Source: JBFGFX01 sp965232455
GTDB lineage: Bacteria; Pseudomonadota; Gammaproteobacteria; Steroidobacterales; Woeseiaceae
Direction of reading: 5' to 3'
NCBI GenBank assembly: GCA_965232455.1
Contig: OZ246981.1
Location: forward strand, 3,968,001 to 4,032,000
Length of the DNA stretch: 64,000 bases
In this document: positions 18,769-24,585 of the stretch, in pieces
Layout of the letters: each line of letters starts with the position of its first letter
How positions within the stretch are numbered: the stretch's first letter is position 1
Translations under genes and position numbers: made by a program
The notes under the pieces: model-generated
What the model was told of the DNA's origin: nothing
Databases searched by the model: none
The model's input: the letters and a program-made list of their open reading frames with translations, nothing else

Positions 18769-19983
18769 ATGAACCTAGCGGACACAGGGTTGCGCAAACA
18801 ACCGTTTCGTACCCATGGCAAGCCACTGGTGCTTGTGCCGTATGCCGCACAGAGAAACGCCGCCCGGTTTCTCGACGATACCTGCGTCAACAAACACGGC
18901 CTGGGACTATTTCACGGCCCGCCCCTCTCGGGAAAAACGACGATCGTGCAGCAATTCGCAAGTTCGCTGCCGCGCGACCACGCAGTTGCCGTCGTCGATG
19001 GAGCGCGCACGGATCCGGACAAGCTACTGAAGCAGATTCTGAGCCAGTTCGGTTACGACCAGGGCGTCAATACGGCCAGTGAACGTTTCAACATGATCCG
19101 GGTGGTCGCCTTGCAGCAGGCCGCAACCGGCCGGCCGCCGGTGCTCGTCATCGAGAACGTCCACAAGATGACGCCGATACTGCTGGAGATGCTTTGCGAG
19201 CTGGCCGAGATGTCGGTCGATAGAACCAGCGCACTCAGGATCATTCTTGTGAGTGATCATCCGATGCTGCCCATTGTGGAAGCGCCGGCGATGCAATCGA
19301 TCGAGAACCGCCTGACCGGCAAGTTCCTCTTGAAGCCGTTGACGCGGACCGAGACGGCTATTTACGCGCACAAGAAACTCAAGAGCGGCGGCTGTTACAA
19401 CCCGAGGGCCGTGATGCCGCCGGCGGTGTGCAATCGCTTGCATTCGGCGTCGGGCGGCTGGCCCGGCGTTATCGACCGGCTGGCAATGATGGCGCTGGCG
19501 AAAGCCGAACACGTTCCCTTGCTGGTCGAACACATCCCGAAAAGGCTCCAGAAAGACAAGAAGCCACCCAACGTCGTCACCCCCCCACCGCAGCTCATCC
19601 TGACCTACAAGCACAAGATGCTGGGAAAGATCAGTCTCGACAGGCCGCGCTATTTGATCGGCCGAAACGCGCATTGCGAAATCGAGATCGTCCACGAATG
19701 GATCAGCCGGCAACACGCCATCATCGTCCGCAACAAGAAGTCCACCGTGATCGTGGACCTGAAGAGTCGCAACGGGACGTACGTTAATGACCAACGCGTC
19801 AAGAGCCACGTCCTCATCAACAACGACATCGTTTCCCTGGGCGATCATCGCCTCAAATTCGTCGACCCGTCGGCCACACACCGGACCAGCCTGCGCGGCG
19901 CCGGATGGGACGCCACCACGCTGACCCAATCTATCCGGGATTCTCGCAAGGTGTTGATCAGGAAGTTGAGGAGGACGAGTTGA
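18769..19983 (+). CDS. ExeA-like AAA ATPase with C-terminal FHA domain
   Basis: 404 residues. Residues ~15-250 form an ExeA/GspA-like AAA domain: Walker A G-P-P-L-S-G-K-T (residues 50-57) and Walker B V-L-V-I-E-N near residue 125. Residues ~285-375 form an FHA phosphothreonine-binding domain with R-Y-L-I-G-R-N, S-R-Q-H-A and S-R-N-G-T-Y-V motifs. Translation appears to be controlled by the c-di-GMP riboswitch abutting the start. ExeA-like ATPases help ass­emble secretion or pilus components through peptidoglycan, a function often under c-di-GMP control; this role is inferred. Confidence 0.85.
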   Translation: MNLADTGLRKQPFRTHGKPLVLVPYAAQRNAARFLDDTCVNKHGLGLFHGPPLSGKTTIVQQFASSLPRDHAVAVVDGARTDPDKLLKQILSQFGYDQGVNTASERFNMIRVVALQQAATGRPPVLVIENVHKMTPILLEMLCELAEMSVDRTSALRIILVSDHPMLPIVEAPAMQSIENRLTGKFLLKPLTRTETAIYAHKKLKSGGCYNPRAVMPPAVCNRLHSASGGWPGVIDRLAMMALAKAEHVPLLVEHIPKRLQKDKKPPNVVTPPPQLILTYKHKMLGKISLDRPRYLIGRNAHCEIEIVHEWISRQHAIIVRNKKSTVIVDLKSRNGTYVNDQRVKSHVLINNDIVSLGDHRLKFVDPSATHRTSLRGAGWDATTLTQSIRDSRKVLIRKLRRTS

Positions 19984-20049
19984 AGAGACGTACCGACCGG
20001 ACCGTGAGGTTTGCGCTGAAAGACGGCACGCTCCGAATGCTCGATACGC

Positions 20050-20087
20050 TTGACAATCCGGATTCGAGGCGTATAGTGCGCGGCCCT
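20050..20087 (+). promoter_or_regulatory. sigma70 promoter of leader cassette 1
   Basis: TTGACA, 16-nt spacer, TATAGT (20072-20077), then 10 nt to an ATG. The predicted RNA would start only about 3-5 nt before the ATG. Sequence and spacing duplicate those of cassette 2 at 21787. Confidence 0.75.
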
Positions 20088-20210
20088 ATGATCAATTTCA
20101 TCAACAACGTGGTGTTTGCAACCGGACCCGGTACCCGGCCGCACGGCATTCGTGCGTCTCGACTCCGAGCGGTTCCTGTGACTCCGAACGTCGGAGCCAC
20201 GATGCGTTAG
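20088..20210 (+). CDS. near-leaderless leader peptide, cassette 1
   Basis: 40-codon ORF starting 10 nt after the -10 box and beginning M-I-N-F-I-N-N. It ends ATG-CGT-TAG, and the TAG is the first part of a hairpin arm. A second copy of the same layout exists at 21825, where the peptide begins M-N-Y-F-I-Q-Q. The parallel suggests a translated leader whose stop codon position matters, as in attenuation. No Shine-Dalgarno is present. Confidence 0.5.
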   Translation: MINFINNVVFATGPGTRPHGIRASRLRAVPVTPNVGATMR

Positions 20211-20259
20211 CCTTCCCGTCTTTGTTGCTGGAGGGCTCATGAGAATGACCCCTTCCAGC
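20208..20259 (+). promoter_or_regulatory. switchable hairpin element, cassette 1
   Basis: Three segments: 1 = AGCCTTCC (20209-20216, sharing bases with the TAG stop), 2 = GCTGGAGGGCT (20227-20237), 3 = CCCCTTCCAGC (20249-20259). Segment 2 can pair with either 1 or 3. AGGGCTC of segment 2 can also pair with GAGCCCT of the terminator, so an antiterminator is possible. Compared with cassette 2, base changes keep the pairings. Confidence 0.65.
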
Positions 20260-20267
20260 GCTGAAAG

Positions 20268-20300
20268 AGCCCTGGTTGGACGTCCAATCAGGGCTTTTTT
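20268..20300 (+). terminator. rho-independent terminator, cassette 1
   Basis: Stem AGCCCTG/CAGGGCT extended inward by GTTGGA/TCCAAT, followed by six T. It lies between leader peptide and the following membrane-protein gene, as expected for an attenuator. Confidence 0.85.
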
Positions 20301-20339
20301 ATTGCCCGGAAAATCAACAAGACACAAAGGAGGACAGCC

Positions 20340-21203
20340 ATGACTAAGCTTGAGAAAACGAAGCTGAACGGGTCGCCGACGCTGACTGGCATCTGGCTGA
20401 CCTACCGACAGAAGATCCTGGCGACGATGAGCATGCTGACACTCGAGCGGCTCTGCGACGTTGCCGTGCCGTTCGTGTTGGGCATCGCGATCAACGACCT
20501 CATCGCAGGAAGCTATCGCGGCATCTGGCTGCTTGCCGCGCTCGAGCTGACCGTGTTGACGATCGGCACGTTGCGTCGGCTGTACGACACGCGCGTCTAC
20601 GCACGCATGTACACCGAAATCGCCGACCGGACGGCGAAGACGTCGACGTTGCCGGTAACCAAGCGGGCCGCAAGGCTGCAGCTCGGACGGGAACTCGTCG
20701 ACTTTTTCGAGTGGGAGCTGCCGCAGCTCGTCGCGGCGATAATCGGGATCGTCGGAGCGTTCGCGATGTTGCTGTATCTGCTGCCGCTCGTCGGCGGGAT
20801 CAGCGTGCTGATTGCCGGATTGATCGGGCTGGTGTTCGTCGCGAGCAAACGCCGCATGTTCGGGCTCAACAAGCTCTTGAACAACGAGCTGGAACGGCAG
20901 GTCACGATGCTCGAGCGCGATACGGACATTTCGCGCCACCTGCATCTTGGCCGGCTCGCAAGATGGCGTATTCACCTGTCGGACATGGAGGCAGCCAACT
21001 TCGCGTTGGCAGAGCTGATGCTGGCCGCACTGATCATCGGTGCCGTCGTCATCACGACCGGGACGGGAATGTCGGTAGGCGGGGTATTCGCCGTGCTGAC
21101 TTACCTGATCGACCTGGCGGAAGGACTCATTGTCCTGCCATGGACGTATATGCAGTCAATCCGTGCTCAGGAGATCGGTGGCCGTATGGCGGCTTCGCAA
21201 TGA
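20340..21203 (+). CDS. ABC transporter transmembrane-domain-like protein without ATPase
   Basis: 287 residues with AAAGGAGGA upstream of the ATG. About five or six hydrophobic helices occur in the arrangement of an ABC exporter TM domain, but no nucleotide-binding domain follows, neither fused nor adjacent. A long charged helical segment separates helices 4 and 5. The upstream attenuator-like cassette suggests its expression is conditional. It may be an orphan transporter half or a regulator of the island; function unknown. Confidence 0.6.
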   Translation: MTKLEKTKLNGSPTLTGIWLTYRQKILATMSMLTLERLCDVAVPFVLGIAINDLIAGSYRGIWLLAALELTVLTIGTLRRLYDTRVYARMYTEIADRTAKTSTLPVTKRAARLQLGRELVDFFEWELPQLVAAIIGIVGAFAMLLYLLPLVGGISVLIAGLIGLVFVASKRRMFGLNKLLNNELERQVTMLERDTDISRHLHLGRLARWRIHLSDMEAANFALAELMLAALIIGAVVITTGTGMSVGGVFAVLTYLIDLAEGLIVLPWTYMQSIRAQEIGGRMAASQ

Positions 21204-21207
21204 GCGT

Positions 21208-21233
21208 GCGTGGCTCCCGGTCGGGAGCCACGC
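21208..21233. repeat. perfect 12-bp palindrome
   Basis: GCGTGGCTCCCG-GT-CGGGAGCCACGC directly after the ABC-like gene. No T-run follows, so it is not a canonical terminator. The flank reads on the minus strand like part of a tRNA T-arm (CAGTTCGAGTC), so it may be a tRNA-derived recombination scar. Confidence 0.55.
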
Positions 21234-21339
21234 TCGACTCGAACTGGCGACCCGGGGAAACAACGAAGATCGAACCGCTACAGGTACTCCGGCTTTTTGT
21301 GTTATACAAGCCAAACTCCGATTCACTTTGTAATAGCCA

Positions 21340-21738
21340 TTGCGCGACGAACCACTCAACATCGCCGGCCGAATTCGTGCCGCTCGTATGCGCGCGCAGA
21401 TGGAACCGGCCGCCCTGAGAGCGGCGTTGCGCGAATACGGGATCGACCTGTCCAAGACCGGTTTGCACCGACTCGAAACAACCGAACCCAAGAACCCGAA
21501 CCTGAGGATCATCGAGGCGATAGCGGAGATCACCAACGTGTCTCCAGGATGGATCCTCTTTGGAAAAGGCCCAAGCGTTCCCGATACGGAGGTCGGCTCC
21601 GCTATACGCAATCGCGTGATTGACACCATTGAGCTGATGGCAGGTGCACTGGATTTAACCGTTCGTCAGGAATCGACGCTACATAATTGGCTGAAATCGG
21701 TTCGCACGACGAAACCGAAACGCATCAAGAAGCCGTAG
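21340..21738 (+). CDS. XRE-family (phage-repressor-like) regulator
   Basis: 132 residues with a TTG start; a later ATG would cut into the DNA-binding domain. The pattern G-R-I-R-A-A-R-M...L-S-K-T-G-L-H-R-L-E...P-N-L-R-I-I-E-A-I-A-E-I-T-N-V-S-P-G-W-I-L-F-G-K-G is the XRE helix-turn-helix followed by the repressor-type W-L-L-x-G. The C-terminus is basic. It lies directly upstream of the direct repeats and promoter of the tRNA-array leader; a TTCACTTT half-site also occurs before its own start, so it may regulate both. Confidence 0.7.
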   Translation: MRDEPLNIAGRIRAARMRAQMEPAALRAALREYGIDLSKTGLHRLETTEPKNPNLRIIEAIAEITNVSPGWILFGKGPSVPDTEVGSAIRNRVIDTIELMAGALDLTVRQESTLHNWLKSVRTTKPKRIKKP

Positions 21739-21749
21739 TCGTTCAGACG

Positions 21750-21781
21750 CTGTTCACTTTTTCGGAACTTCTGTTCACTTT
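21750..21781 (+). promoter_or_regulatory. tandem operator repeats
   Basis: CTGTTCACTTT occurs twice, exactly 21 bp (two helical turns) apart, ending six bases before the -35 box of cassette 2. A shorter copy (TTCACTTT, 21322-21329) precedes the XRE gene. Likely sites for that regulator or an activator. Confidence 0.55.
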
Positions 21782-21786
21782 AGTAG

Positions 21787-21814
21787 TTGACAGATCTTTT
21801 TCTACGCGTATACT
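21787..21814 (+). promoter_or_regulatory. sigma70 promoter of leader cassette 2 / tRNA array
   Basis: TTGACA, 16-nt spacer, TATACT. It is the best promoter upstream of the tRNA array, with the same spacing and ATG distance as cassette 1. Confidence 0.8.
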
Positions 21815-21824
21815 CCCGTCCACT

Positions 21825-22004
21825 ATGAATTACTTCATTCAACAACCCGGTTTACCAACCGCCGCCAAACAGCGCTGGCAGTCTTATGCCAACGTCGATG
21901 GAGACGGCGGCGCTCGCCTGTCCGGTATGAACGTCATACCGGCGCATACGGCGTTTAACCGTTGTGATTCGCTCGCCACGATTAGTGGGGAACCGATGAC
22001 TTAG
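21825..22004 (+). CDS. near-leaderless leader peptide, cassette 2
   Basis: 59-codon ORF whose ATG is 10 nt after the -10 box, so the transcript would have almost no 5' UTR. The peptide starts M-N-Y-F-I-Q-Q, like cassette 1, and ends ATG-ACT-TAG with the TAG inside the first hairpin arm. It is not similar to known proteins. The conserved position of start and stop relative to promoter and hairpin supports translation. Confidence 0.5.
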   Translation: MNYFIQQPGLPTAAKQRWQSYANVDGDGGARLSGMNVIPAHTAFNRCDSLATISGEPMT

Positions 22005-22052
22005 CCTTCCTGAGAACATTTCCTGGAAGGCTCGAATATCGAACCTTCCAGG
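22002..22052 (+). promoter_or_regulatory. switchable hairpin element, cassette 2
   Basis: Segment 1 AGCCTTCC (22003-22010) pairs perfectly with GGAAGGCT (22025-22032), or CCTGGAAGG (22022-22030) pairs perfectly with CCTTCCAGG (22044-22052). The two foldings exclude each other. The outer pair is C-G here and G-C in cassette 1, a compensatory change. Confidence 0.7.
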
Positions 22053-22069
22053 GAAACTCCAACAAGAGA

Positions 22070-22102
22070 CCCCGGTCGGTTCACACCCACCGGGGTTTTT
22101 TT
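22070..22102 (+). terminator. rho-independent terminator, cassette 2
   Basis: CCCCGGT/ACCGGGG stem followed by seven T, between the switch element and the boxA of the tRNA array. Read-through would be needed to transcribe the array from the promoter at 21787. Confidence 0.85.
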
Positions 22103-22115
22103 ATGCCCGGCGGAA

Positions 22116-22128
22116 CGCTCTTTAACAA
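22116..22128 (+). promoter_or_regulatory. boxA antitermination site
   Basis: CGCTCTTTAACAA is nearly identical to the boxA of enterobacterial rRNA operons (TGCTCTTTAACA), which binds NusB/S10 to prevent premature Rho termination. Its place right before a long untranslated tRNA array fits that role. Confidence 0.8.
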
Positions 22129-22142
22129 TGTGGATTGTGTAG

Positions 22143-22234
22143 ACGTTGGGGCAGAGCCTTTGTCCTCCATGAGGATGGGGAAAGGCTGCGGCACTCAGAC
22201 TTAGGCCCGTGCGCGTATGCGCCTGCCCCAACGT
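22143..22234 (+). ncRNA. structured RNA of unknown family
   Basis: A 12-bp terminal helix (ACGTTGGGGCAG with CTGCCCCAACGT) encloses two internal arms, one closed by AGCCTTT/AAAGGCT and one by GCGC-GTAT-GCGC. It lies between boxA and the first tRNA. It is neither SRP RNA, 6S RNA nor tmRNA as far as I can see. Part of the leader, or a Y-RNA-like partner of the repair genes, are possibilities. Confidence 0.45.
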
Positions 22235-22297
22235 GCTGACGTGGATCGACCGCGCGTTTGCCCGAGTCCGGTTCACCGCCAGCAAAGATGTTTCAAT

Positions 22298-22456
22298 GGA
22301 GCGGCTATTACCGGCGAAATAGCCCGGCTGTAAACCGGGTGCCTCTTGGCTGTGCGGGTTCACCAAACGCGCCAGCGTTTAGGACGCGCGAAGCGCGCCC
22401 CGCAGGGGTGAGAATCGGCGCCAGACGATTCTAATCAACTCCTACCTGCTCCACCA
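22298..22456 (+). tRNA. tRNA-Tyr(GTA), interrupted in T-loop
   Basis: Acceptor GGAGCGG/CTGCTCC, anticodon stem CCCGG with loop CTGTAAA, class II variable arm, CCA encoded. A type A insert of about 75 nt (22363-22437) splits the T-loop after TTCA; joining the ends gives a 7-nt loop. Confidence 0.75.
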
Positions 22457-22534
22457 CCCAGATGAGTCGTCCAGGCGACGACGGCGGACTGTTAATCCGC
22501 GCTGAGCGAGGTTCGAGTCCTCGATCTGGGGCCA
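22457..22534 (+). tRNA. tRNA-Asn(GTT)
   Basis: Perfect 7-bp acceptor CCCAGAT/ATCTGGG, D-stem GTCG/CGAC, anticodon arm GCGGA-CTGTTAA-TCCGC, CCA encoded. Starts directly after the preceding tRNA. Confidence 0.9.
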
Positions 22535-22535
22535 A

Positions 22536-22609
22536 GGCTCTGTGGTGAAATGGGATCACATGCCCCTGTCACGGGCAATTCCGGGGATCGAAACCCCGTA
22601 GAGCCGCCA
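22536..22609 (+). tRNA. tRNA-Asp(GTC)
   Basis: Acceptor GGCTCTG/TAGAGCC with a final G-U, anticodon arm TGCCC-CTGTCAC-GGGCA, T-arm closed by CCGGGG/CCCCGT-type pairing, CCA encoded. Confidence 0.85.
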
Positions 22610-22615
22610 AACAAC

Positions 22616-22686
22616 TGTCCGGGTACGGGGTACAGCCGGTCCTTACAAGACCAGCTTGCTGAGTTCGAGTCTCAGACGGACAACCA
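22616..22686 (+). tRNA. tRNA-Val(TAC), minimal D-arm
   Basis: 71 nt. Acceptor TGTCCGg/aCGGACA with one mismatch, anticodon loop CTTACAA, T-arm CTGAG-TTCGAGT-CTCAG, CCA encoded. The D-arm is reduced to GTAC-GGG-GTAC. Confidence 0.7.
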
Positions 22687-22693
22687 GGTCTAT

Positions 22694-22779
22694 GCGGGTG
22701 TGGCGGAAGCAGGCAGACGCGCCGGGTTCAGATTCCGGTGTCTCATGACGTGTGGTTTCGAGGCCCTCCACCCGTACCA
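22694..22779 (+). tRNA. tRNA-Leu(CAG)
   Basis: Acceptor GCGGGTG/CACCCGT, anticodon loop TTCAGAT in a CCGG stem, class II length, CCA encoded. The T-arm is poorly paired. Confidence 0.65.
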
Positions 22780-22783
22780 GATT

Positions 22784-22859
22784 GGGGGGTGCTCAAGGGT
22801 AAGCTGGTTTCCCTTGCAAGGAGACTGTATGCGCGGAGCGTTACCGCGATCCTCCACCA
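22784..22859 (+). tRNA. tRNA-Ala(TGC)
   Basis: Acceptor GGGGGGT/ATCCTCC using two G-U pairs, anticodon arm TTTCC-CTTGCAA-GGAGA, T-stem CGCGG/CCGCG but with an atypical T-loop AGCGTTA, CCA encoded. Confidence 0.65.
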
Positions 22860-22865
22860 GATGCT

Positions 22866-22997
22866 GCGGCCGTCGTTTAAAGGCCAGGACAACGGTTGTT
22901 GATTCGCGGCTTCGCCGCTCACCTTTCACGCGTACTCGCTGACGCTCGTACGCCTGTTGGACGATTATGCCGGGTTCAAGTCCCGCTGGCCGTACCA
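22866..22997 (+). tRNA. tRNA-Asn(GTT), interrupted in anticodon loop
   Basis: Acceptor GCGGCCG/TGGCCGT. Anticodon stem AACGG pairs with CTGTT only across an insert of about 52 nt (22901-22953), which begins right after TTGTT. The insert is a reverse-oriented type A element. CCA encoded. Confidence 0.65.
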
Positions 22998-22998
22998 C

Positions 22999-23075
22999 GC
23001 TCCTATCGTCTAGTCGGACCAGGACACCACTCTTTCAAGGTGGAGACCGGGGATCGTAGCCCCGTAGGAGTACCA
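22999..23075 (+). tRNA. tRNA-Glu(TTC)
   Basis: Acceptor GCTCCTA/TAGGAGT, anticodon arm CCACT-CTTTCAA-GGTGG, canonical D- and T-arms, CCA encoded. Confidence 0.9.
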
Positions 23076-23081
23076 GACAAT

Positions 23082-23150
23082 GTTGAGGTAGCCGAGGAGG
23101 CATTTGGACTGTGACCCCGACTCAGCGGTTCGAGTCCGCGCCTCACCCCA
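23082..23150 (+). tRNA. tRNA-His(GTG), minimal D-arm
   Basis: 69 nt. An extra 5' G pairs with C73 as required for histidine identity; anticodon loop CTGTGAC; T-arm GCGG-TTCGAGT-CCGC; CCA encoded. The D-arm is only GCC-GAGGA-GGC. Confidence 0.75.
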
Positions 23151-23151
23151 C

Positions 23152-23221
23152 GATGCGGAGCTGGGAGTACACGCAGGCTGCAACCCTCCGTTCGACGGTT
23201 CGAGTCCGTCCCGCATCTCCA
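23152..23221 (+). tRNA. tRNA-Cys(GCA)
   Basis: 70 nt. Perfect acceptor GATGCGG/CCGCATC, anticodon loop CTGCAAC, T-arm GACGG-TTCGAGT-CCGTC, discriminator T and CCA encoded. Short D-arm. Confidence 0.8.
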
Positions 23222-23223
23222 AC

Positions 23224-23289
23224 TCTCTGTAGCGTAATTTGGTGACCCGCCCGCAGGGTGAGCGCAGCGAATCACTCCTGCCGCAGAGA
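23224..23289 (+). pseudogene. tRNA remnant carrying a type A element
   Basis: TCTCTGT and GCAGAGA can form an acceptor stem, but the interior is mostly a type A repeat (about 23243-23272), no anticodon arm is visible and CCA is absent. Confidence 0.4.
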
Positions 23290-23298
23290 CCGGATAAC

Positions 23299-23374
23299 TG
23301 CGCTGTAGCTCAACGGTCAGAGCATCCGTCTGATACACGGGAGGCAGGTGGTTCGACTCCACTCAGCGCGACCA
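23299..23374 (+). tRNA. tRNA-Ile(GAT)
   Basis: Acceptor TGCGCTG/CAGCGCG, canonical TAGCTC D-arm, anticodon arm TCCGT-CTGATAC-ACGGG, T-arm GTGG-TTCGACT-CCAC, CCA encoded. Confidence 0.88.
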
Positions 23375-23375
23375 C

Positions 23376-23446
23376 GCTTCGACTGTTAGTGCAGTCCCGT
23401 CGTTGCCATCGACCGGTGCCGGGTGCGATTCCCGGTCGAAGCTCCA
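23376..23446 (+). tRNA. tRNA-Gly(GCC)
   Basis: 71 nt. Perfect acceptor GCTTCGA/TCGAAGC, anticodon loop TTGCCAT, CCA encoded, reduced D-arm CTG-TTAGTG-CAG. Confidence 0.78.
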
Positions 23447-23447
23447 C

Positions 23448-23519
23448 GCCCGACAAGCATTAACGGTGATGCACCGGCTTTGTAACCCGGAGAACGGGGA
23501 TCGTTACCTCGGTTGGGCA
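23448..23519 (+). tRNA. tRNA-Thr(TGT), no encoded CCA
   Basis: Acceptor GCCCGAC/GTTGGGC, anticodon loop TTTGTAA, T-stem CGGGG/CCTCG. The 3' end reads A-CAA instead of A-CCA. Confidence 0.7.
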
Positions 23520-23528
23520 CAATACGAT

Positions 23529-23604
23529 CGCGCAGTAGCTCAACGGTCAGAGCGGCACCCTCATAAGGTGCGAGGTGCGGGTTCAACTCCCGCCTGCGCT
23601 ACCA
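23529..23604 (+). tRNA. tRNA-Met(CAT) (elongator or Ile2)
   Basis: Anticodon arm GCACC-CTCATAA-GGTGC without the three G-C pairs of an initiator; canonical D-arm; CCA encoded. Pair 1:72 is a C-T mismatch. Confidence 0.85.
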
Positions 23605-23607
23605 GAT

Positions 23608-23750
23608 ACGGTGACCAACCGGATCGGAGTCTTCCCTGCGAAGGAAGACCGTGCAGGTTGGAACGCAAGCTTCGCTCGCTCACCGCCGCTATGCGGCGGT
23701 GTCTGTCGCAGCGCGTTGTGCTGCTCGGCTGAGTCCTGCTCGCCGTGCCA
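23608..23750 (+). tRNA. tRNA-Arg(GCG), interrupted in T-loop
   Basis: Acceptor ACGGTGA/TCGCCGT, anticodon arm CTTCC-CTGCGAA-GGAAG, CCA encoded. T-stem GCAGG pairs with CCTGC only across a 70-nt reverse-oriented type A insert (23663-23732); joined loop TTGGA+GT is 7 nt. Confidence 0.75.
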
Positions 23751-23751
23751 A

Positions 23752-23824
23752 ACCCTCTCCGGTGGACCCGGTGGCGGCGCTTCGAACGCTGCTTAAGGAA
23801 GTTCGATTCTTTCAGAGGGTGCCA
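23752..23824 (+). tRNA. tRNA-Arg(TCG)
   Basis: Perfect acceptor ACCCTCT/AGAGGGT, anticodon arm CGGCG-CTTCGAA-CGCTG, T-arm GGAAG-TTCGATT-CTTTC, CCA encoded. Confidence 0.85.
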
Positions 23825-24104
23825 GATTCAAGGTGCTTCCTATCGAAGCCGGGCCACCAGACCCGTCGCAGATGCTGGGAGACGTAAGTCCGGGGGTGAA
23901 ATACCCCTGATTACTGAAGGCTGCGCTGTTTGGACAGCAAGCAGTCTTGAACCGCGACCGGCATAGTCGGCCGACAGAAGTACGAGCGTCAGCGAGCACG
24001 CCCGAAGGGTGAGCGGCGCTGCCGCGAATCAAAACTGGGCCGGTGGCAACGCCGATGTAGCTGAGAAGGATTAGCGCCGAGTTGTAGCCGAGGCATCCTG
24101 ACAA
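23825..24104 (+). other. degenerate tRNA-like stretch with a type A element
   Basis: Contains tRNA-like pieces, such as GGCTGCG (about 23920) able to pair with TGTAGCC (about 24083) and a canonical-looking D-arm TAGCTGAG...TTAGC at about 24058, plus a type A element at 23970-24030. No full cloverleaf with confidence. Confidence 0.4.
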
Positions 24105-24181
24105 TCCTCCGTAGCTCAAGCGGGCAGAGCACCGGGCTTTTAACCTGTGAGATGTCGGATCGTGGCCGACCGGGGGAACCA
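24105..24181 (+). tRNA. tRNA-Lys(TTT)
   Basis: Acceptor TCCTCCG/CGGGGGA, canonical D-arm, anticodon loop CTTTTAA, T-stem GTCGG/CCGAC, CCA encoded. Confidence 0.88.
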
Positions 24182-24186
24182 GACAC

Positions 24187-24276
24187 GGAAGGTAAACCGG
24201 ACAGGCGTGCCGGAGGCGGTTGCTACCCTACCTGATCGCTCACGCGGTTGTGATTCGAGTTCACTGCCTTCCTCCA
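24187..24276 (+). tRNA. tRNA-Ser(GCT)
   Basis: 90 nt class II. Acceptor GGAAGGT/GCCTTCC, anticodon loop TTGCTAC in a weak stem, long variable arm, T-arm GTGA-TTCGAGT-TCAC, CCA encoded. Confidence 0.7.
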
Positions 24277-24282
24277 AACGCC

Positions 24283-24353
24283 ACCTCGTGTGCTGGGCAT
24301 AGACGAGATTCCAAACCTTGTCGTGTTGGGTTCGATTCCTGAACGGGGTGCCA
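24283..24353 (+). tRNA. tRNA-Trp(CCA)
   Basis: 71 nt. Acceptor ACCTCGT/ACGGGGT, anticodon loop TTCCAAA with U33, T-arm around TTCGATT, CCA encoded; reduced D-arm. Confidence 0.68.
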
Positions 24354-24359
24354 ACCAAT

Positions 24360-24430
24360 CGCGGTGTGTACAGGGTACCGACCGGATTCTGAGTCCGTGA
24401 GCGAGAGTTCGAATCTTTCCACCGCTACCA
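24360..24430 (+). tRNA. tRNA-Gln(CTG), minimal D-arm
   Basis: 71 nt. GCGGTG/CACCGC acceptor with a C-T mismatch at 1:72, D-arm GTAC-AGG-GTAC, anticodon arm CGGA-TTCTGAG-TCCG, CCA encoded. Confidence 0.7.
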
Positions 24431-24436
24431 ACCGGA

Positions 24437-24507
24437 TGCGTCGAGATCAGGGATCGGAAGAGGCTTTGACCCTTGGAGATACGGTTCGAGTCCGTACGGC
24501 GCTGCCA
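24437..24507 (+). tRNA. tRNA-Gln(TTG)
   Basis: 71 nt. TGCGTCG/CGGCGCT acceptor with a terminal mismatch, anticodon loop CTTTGAC, T-arm ACGG-TTCGAGT-CCGT, CCA encoded. Confidence 0.7.
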
Positions 24508-24508
24508 T

Positions 24509-24585
24509 GCTCCACTAGCCCAACCGGCGGAAGTGTCGGACTTAAACACCGTCAGGTCTAGGTTCGATTAGACGATGGCGTACCA
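24509..24585 (+). tRNA. tRNA-Leu(TAA), degenerate
   Basis: Anticodon loop CTTAAAC in a CGG/CCG stem, T-stem GTCTA/TAGAC, CCA encoded. The acceptor has two mismatches and the class II variable arm is missing. Confidence 0.55.
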
